From assembly GCF_016462545.1 (NCBI RefSeq), contig NZ_JAEMTA010000021.1:22114-86113 (forward strand): 64,000 nt of DNA, read 5' to 3'. This DNA is from Mycolicibacterium sp. (GTDB taxonomy: Bacteria; Actinomycetota; Actinomycetes; Mycobacteriales; Mycobacteriaceae). Below are positions 61,911 to 64,000 of this stretch, in pieces. The notes beneath the pieces were generated by a model. It was not told the DNA's origin, ran no database searches, and worked only from the letters and a program-made list of their open reading frames with translations. The translations under genes and the position numbers were made by a program. The stretch's first letter is position 1. Each line of letters starts with the position of its first letter.

Positions 61911-62984
61911 ATGGTTAAACGCGCTCTGATCACTGGCATAACGGGTCAGGATGGTTCGTACCTAGCCGAATTCTTGCTCGGCAAGGGGTACGAGGTCCAC
62001 GGCATCATCCGACGCGCATCCACGTTCAACACGTCGCGCATCGATCATCTGTACGTCGACCCGCATTCGCCGGACGCAAGACTTTTCCTGCATTACGGCG
62101 ATCTCAGCGACGGCGGTCGGCTGGCGACCTTGCTCGCCGAGATCGATCCCGACGAGGTCTACAACCTTGCCGCGCAGTCGCATGTACGCGTGTCCTTCGA
62201 CGAGCCAGAACACACCGCTGACACGACTGGGACGGGCACGATCCGGTTACTCGAAGCCGTCCGACTGTCCGGCATCGAGACGCGCTTCTACCAGGCGTCG
62301 TCATCGGAGATGTTCGGAGCGACTCCCCCGCCTCAAAGTGAGGACACTCCGTTCTATCCGCGATCTCCCTACGCCGCGGCCAAGCTGTACGGATACTGGA
62401 TCACCAAGAACTACCGCGAGGCGTACAACCTCTTCGCCGCGAACGGAATCTTGTTCAACCACGAATCACCCCGCCGCGGCGAAACCTTCGTCACCCGCAA
62501 GGTCACCCGCGCAGTCGCCGCGATCAAGGCGGGCGAGCAAGAATACGTCTACCTGGGAAATCTCGACTCCGTGCGCGACTGGGGATACGCCGCCGAGTAC
62601 GTCGAGGGGATGTGGCGAATGCTCCAGGCCGATGAACCGGACGACTACGTTCTCGCGACGGGCGTTGGATTCACGGTTCGGGAGTTCGTCGAGATCGCGT
62701 TCTCACACGCCGGCCTCAACTGGGAGGACCACGTCCGGGTGGACGAGCGGTACTTCCGACGGACGGAGGTGAATGCGCTGATCGGTGACGCTTCGCGCGC
62801 CGAGACGAAGTTGGGTTGGGTACCTACCATCCACGGCCGCGAATTGGCCCGACTGATGGTCGACGCCGACGTCGAGGCACTCGAGTGCGCCGGCCGGAAG
62901 TGGATTGACGAGGTGCGGTTGCCGTGCTGGCCGTACTCCAGTAGGGACGAGTCCAACGTCGTTCGGTTGCGGGACGTGCGGTAG
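61911..62984 (+). CDS. gmd: GDP-mannose 4,6-dehydratase, second copy (cluster B)
   Basis: A 357-residue paralogue of the enzyme at 35195-36217, nearly identical in motifs: [33 protein letters not shown], catalytic SSSEMFG and [20 protein letters not shown]. It differs by a C-terminal extension of about 17 residues ([11 protein letters not shown] and on). There is no GDP-fucose synthase partner beside it. In a cluster that makes GDP-manno-heptose it might act on the heptose, as DmhA-type dehydratases do, or on GDP-mannose. ATG 61911; it is the last gene of the island, ending 187 bases before the right repeat. Confidence 0.92.
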   Translation: MVKRALITGITGQDGSYLAEFLLGKGYEVHGIIRRASTFNTSRIDHLYVDPHSPDARLFLHYGDLSDGGRLATLLAEIDPDEVYNLAAQSHVRVSFDEPEHTADTTGTGTIRLLEAVRLSGIETRFYQASSSEMFGATPPPQSEDTPFYPRSPYAAAKLYGYWITKNYREAYNLFAANGILFNHESPRRGETFVTRKVTRAVAAIKAGEQEYVYLGNLDSVRDWGYAAEYVEGMWRMLQADEPDDYVLATGVGFTVREFVEIAFSHAGLNWEDHVRVDERYFRRTEVNALIGDASRAETKLGWVPTIHGRELARLMVDADVEALECAGRKWIDEVRLPCWPYSSRDESNVVRLRDVR

Positions 62985-63171
62985 TCGTCTTCCGGATCCT
63001 GAATGCTCCGATTCCCAGCCAGCCCACTGCACAGCCATATCCCGGCACCCGGGGAGAGGGGCAGCGTATCCTCGATCATGGTGCGGCAGAGGATCTGAGC
63101 CGTCGTCCTGGTCACGCGAAGATTGGTGGCCAGGGCCGGTGGGATCGGGAACCGGTAGCGGGCTCGCGCGC

Positions 63172-63204
63172 CGGCTCCGCGAAACCCGATGAGTGGCAAG
63201 AAAA
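63172..63204. repeat. 33-bp direct repeat, right copy
   Basis: Perfect copy of 38528-38560, including the codons for RRLRETR and a stop in the original reading frame, but with no sufE gene in front. To its right begins the accA3 upstream region. Seen directly in the sequence. Confidence 0.9.
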
Positions 63205-63229
63205 CCTACCGACGAGTAACGGATACCGC

Positions 63230-64000
<771 letters not shown>

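Larger units (their letters stand above)
38561..63171. mobile_element. Candidate 24.6-kb genomic island (EPS cluster B)
   Basis: Everything between the two 33-bp repeats is absent from the sufE-accA3 junction known in M. tuberculosis, and all recognisable genes in it concern extracellular polysaccharide. Removing one repeat and the segment restores sufE next to the accA3 promoter region. No integrase, transposase or excisionase gene is visible, so if it was mobile it is now immobile or moved by an enzyme encoded elsewhere. The boundaries are seen in the sequence; the mechanism is inferred. Confidence 0.6.

Noticed and set aside
61523..61918. 131-codon open frame before the second gmd
   Set aside because: No ribosome site, no recognisable sequence and it overlaps the gmd start. 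Could be real but cannot be supported.

Overview
The window is high-GC actinobacterial chromosome. Its backbone keeps the mycobacterial order fadE25 – purE – purK – GtrA-family gene – PH-domain gene – birA – accD5 – accE5 – maf – sseA – sufE-like – accA3, which matches Rv3274c to Rv3285 of Mycobacterium tuberculosis. Protein lengths, GTG/TTG starts and the AccD5/AccE5/AccA3 set all point to Mycobacteriaceae, probably an environmental Mycolicibacterium-like species. No tRNA, rRNA, CRISPR array, insertion sequence or integrase was found.

The backbone is split in several places by polysaccharide genes. From left to right: a cut-off glycoside-hydrolase lipoprotein (1-703); fadE25; a methyltransferase; purE/purK; a GtrA-like protein; a first polyprenyl glycosylphosphotransferase (GPT1); the PH protein; an FkbM methyltransferase; birA; and two small membrane proteins. 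Exopolysaccharide (EPS) cluster A follows (10.3-31.5 kb). It holds GPT2, a DUF218 protein, a SASA esterase, three LIP-family secreted lipases alternating with an acyltransferase-3 and a Wzz protein, a Wzc-like protein, a Wzy polymerase, an epimerase, a nucleotide-sugar dehydrogenase, three glycosyltransferases, a Wzx flippase and two hexapeptide acyltransferases. The backbone then resumes with accD5-accE5-maf, is interrupted by gmd-fcl (GDP-L-fucose synthesis), and resumes again with sseA and the sufE-like gene.

Cluster B (38.6-63.2 kb) lies between sufE and accA3. It is bracketed by a perfect 33-bp direct repeat (38528-38560 and 63172-63204) that duplicates the 3' end of sufE with its stop codon. 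This suggests a 24.6-kb island inserted at that site. Cluster B has its own Wzc-like protein, Wzx, Wzy, acyltransferases, GH16 glycanase and one glycosyltransferase. It also has a compact operon for GDP-D-glycero-alpha-D-manno-heptose (transaldolase, gmhB, gmhA, hddC, hddA), sugar-modifying oxidoreductases and a second gmd. It has no priming glycosylphosphotransferase, so it probably depends on GPT1 or GPT2.

A recurrent oddity is loss of catalytic residues in otherwise well-preserved proteins. One LIP lipase has Gly and Ala at the Ser and His positions. Both Wzc-like proteins lack the Walker A lysine (Arg in one, Ala in the other). A GDSL/SGNH protein lacks Ser, Asp and His. A UDP-glucose-dehydrogenase-like protein lacks the catalytic Cys. 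These may be scaffold or regulatory versions of EPS-assembly enzymes.
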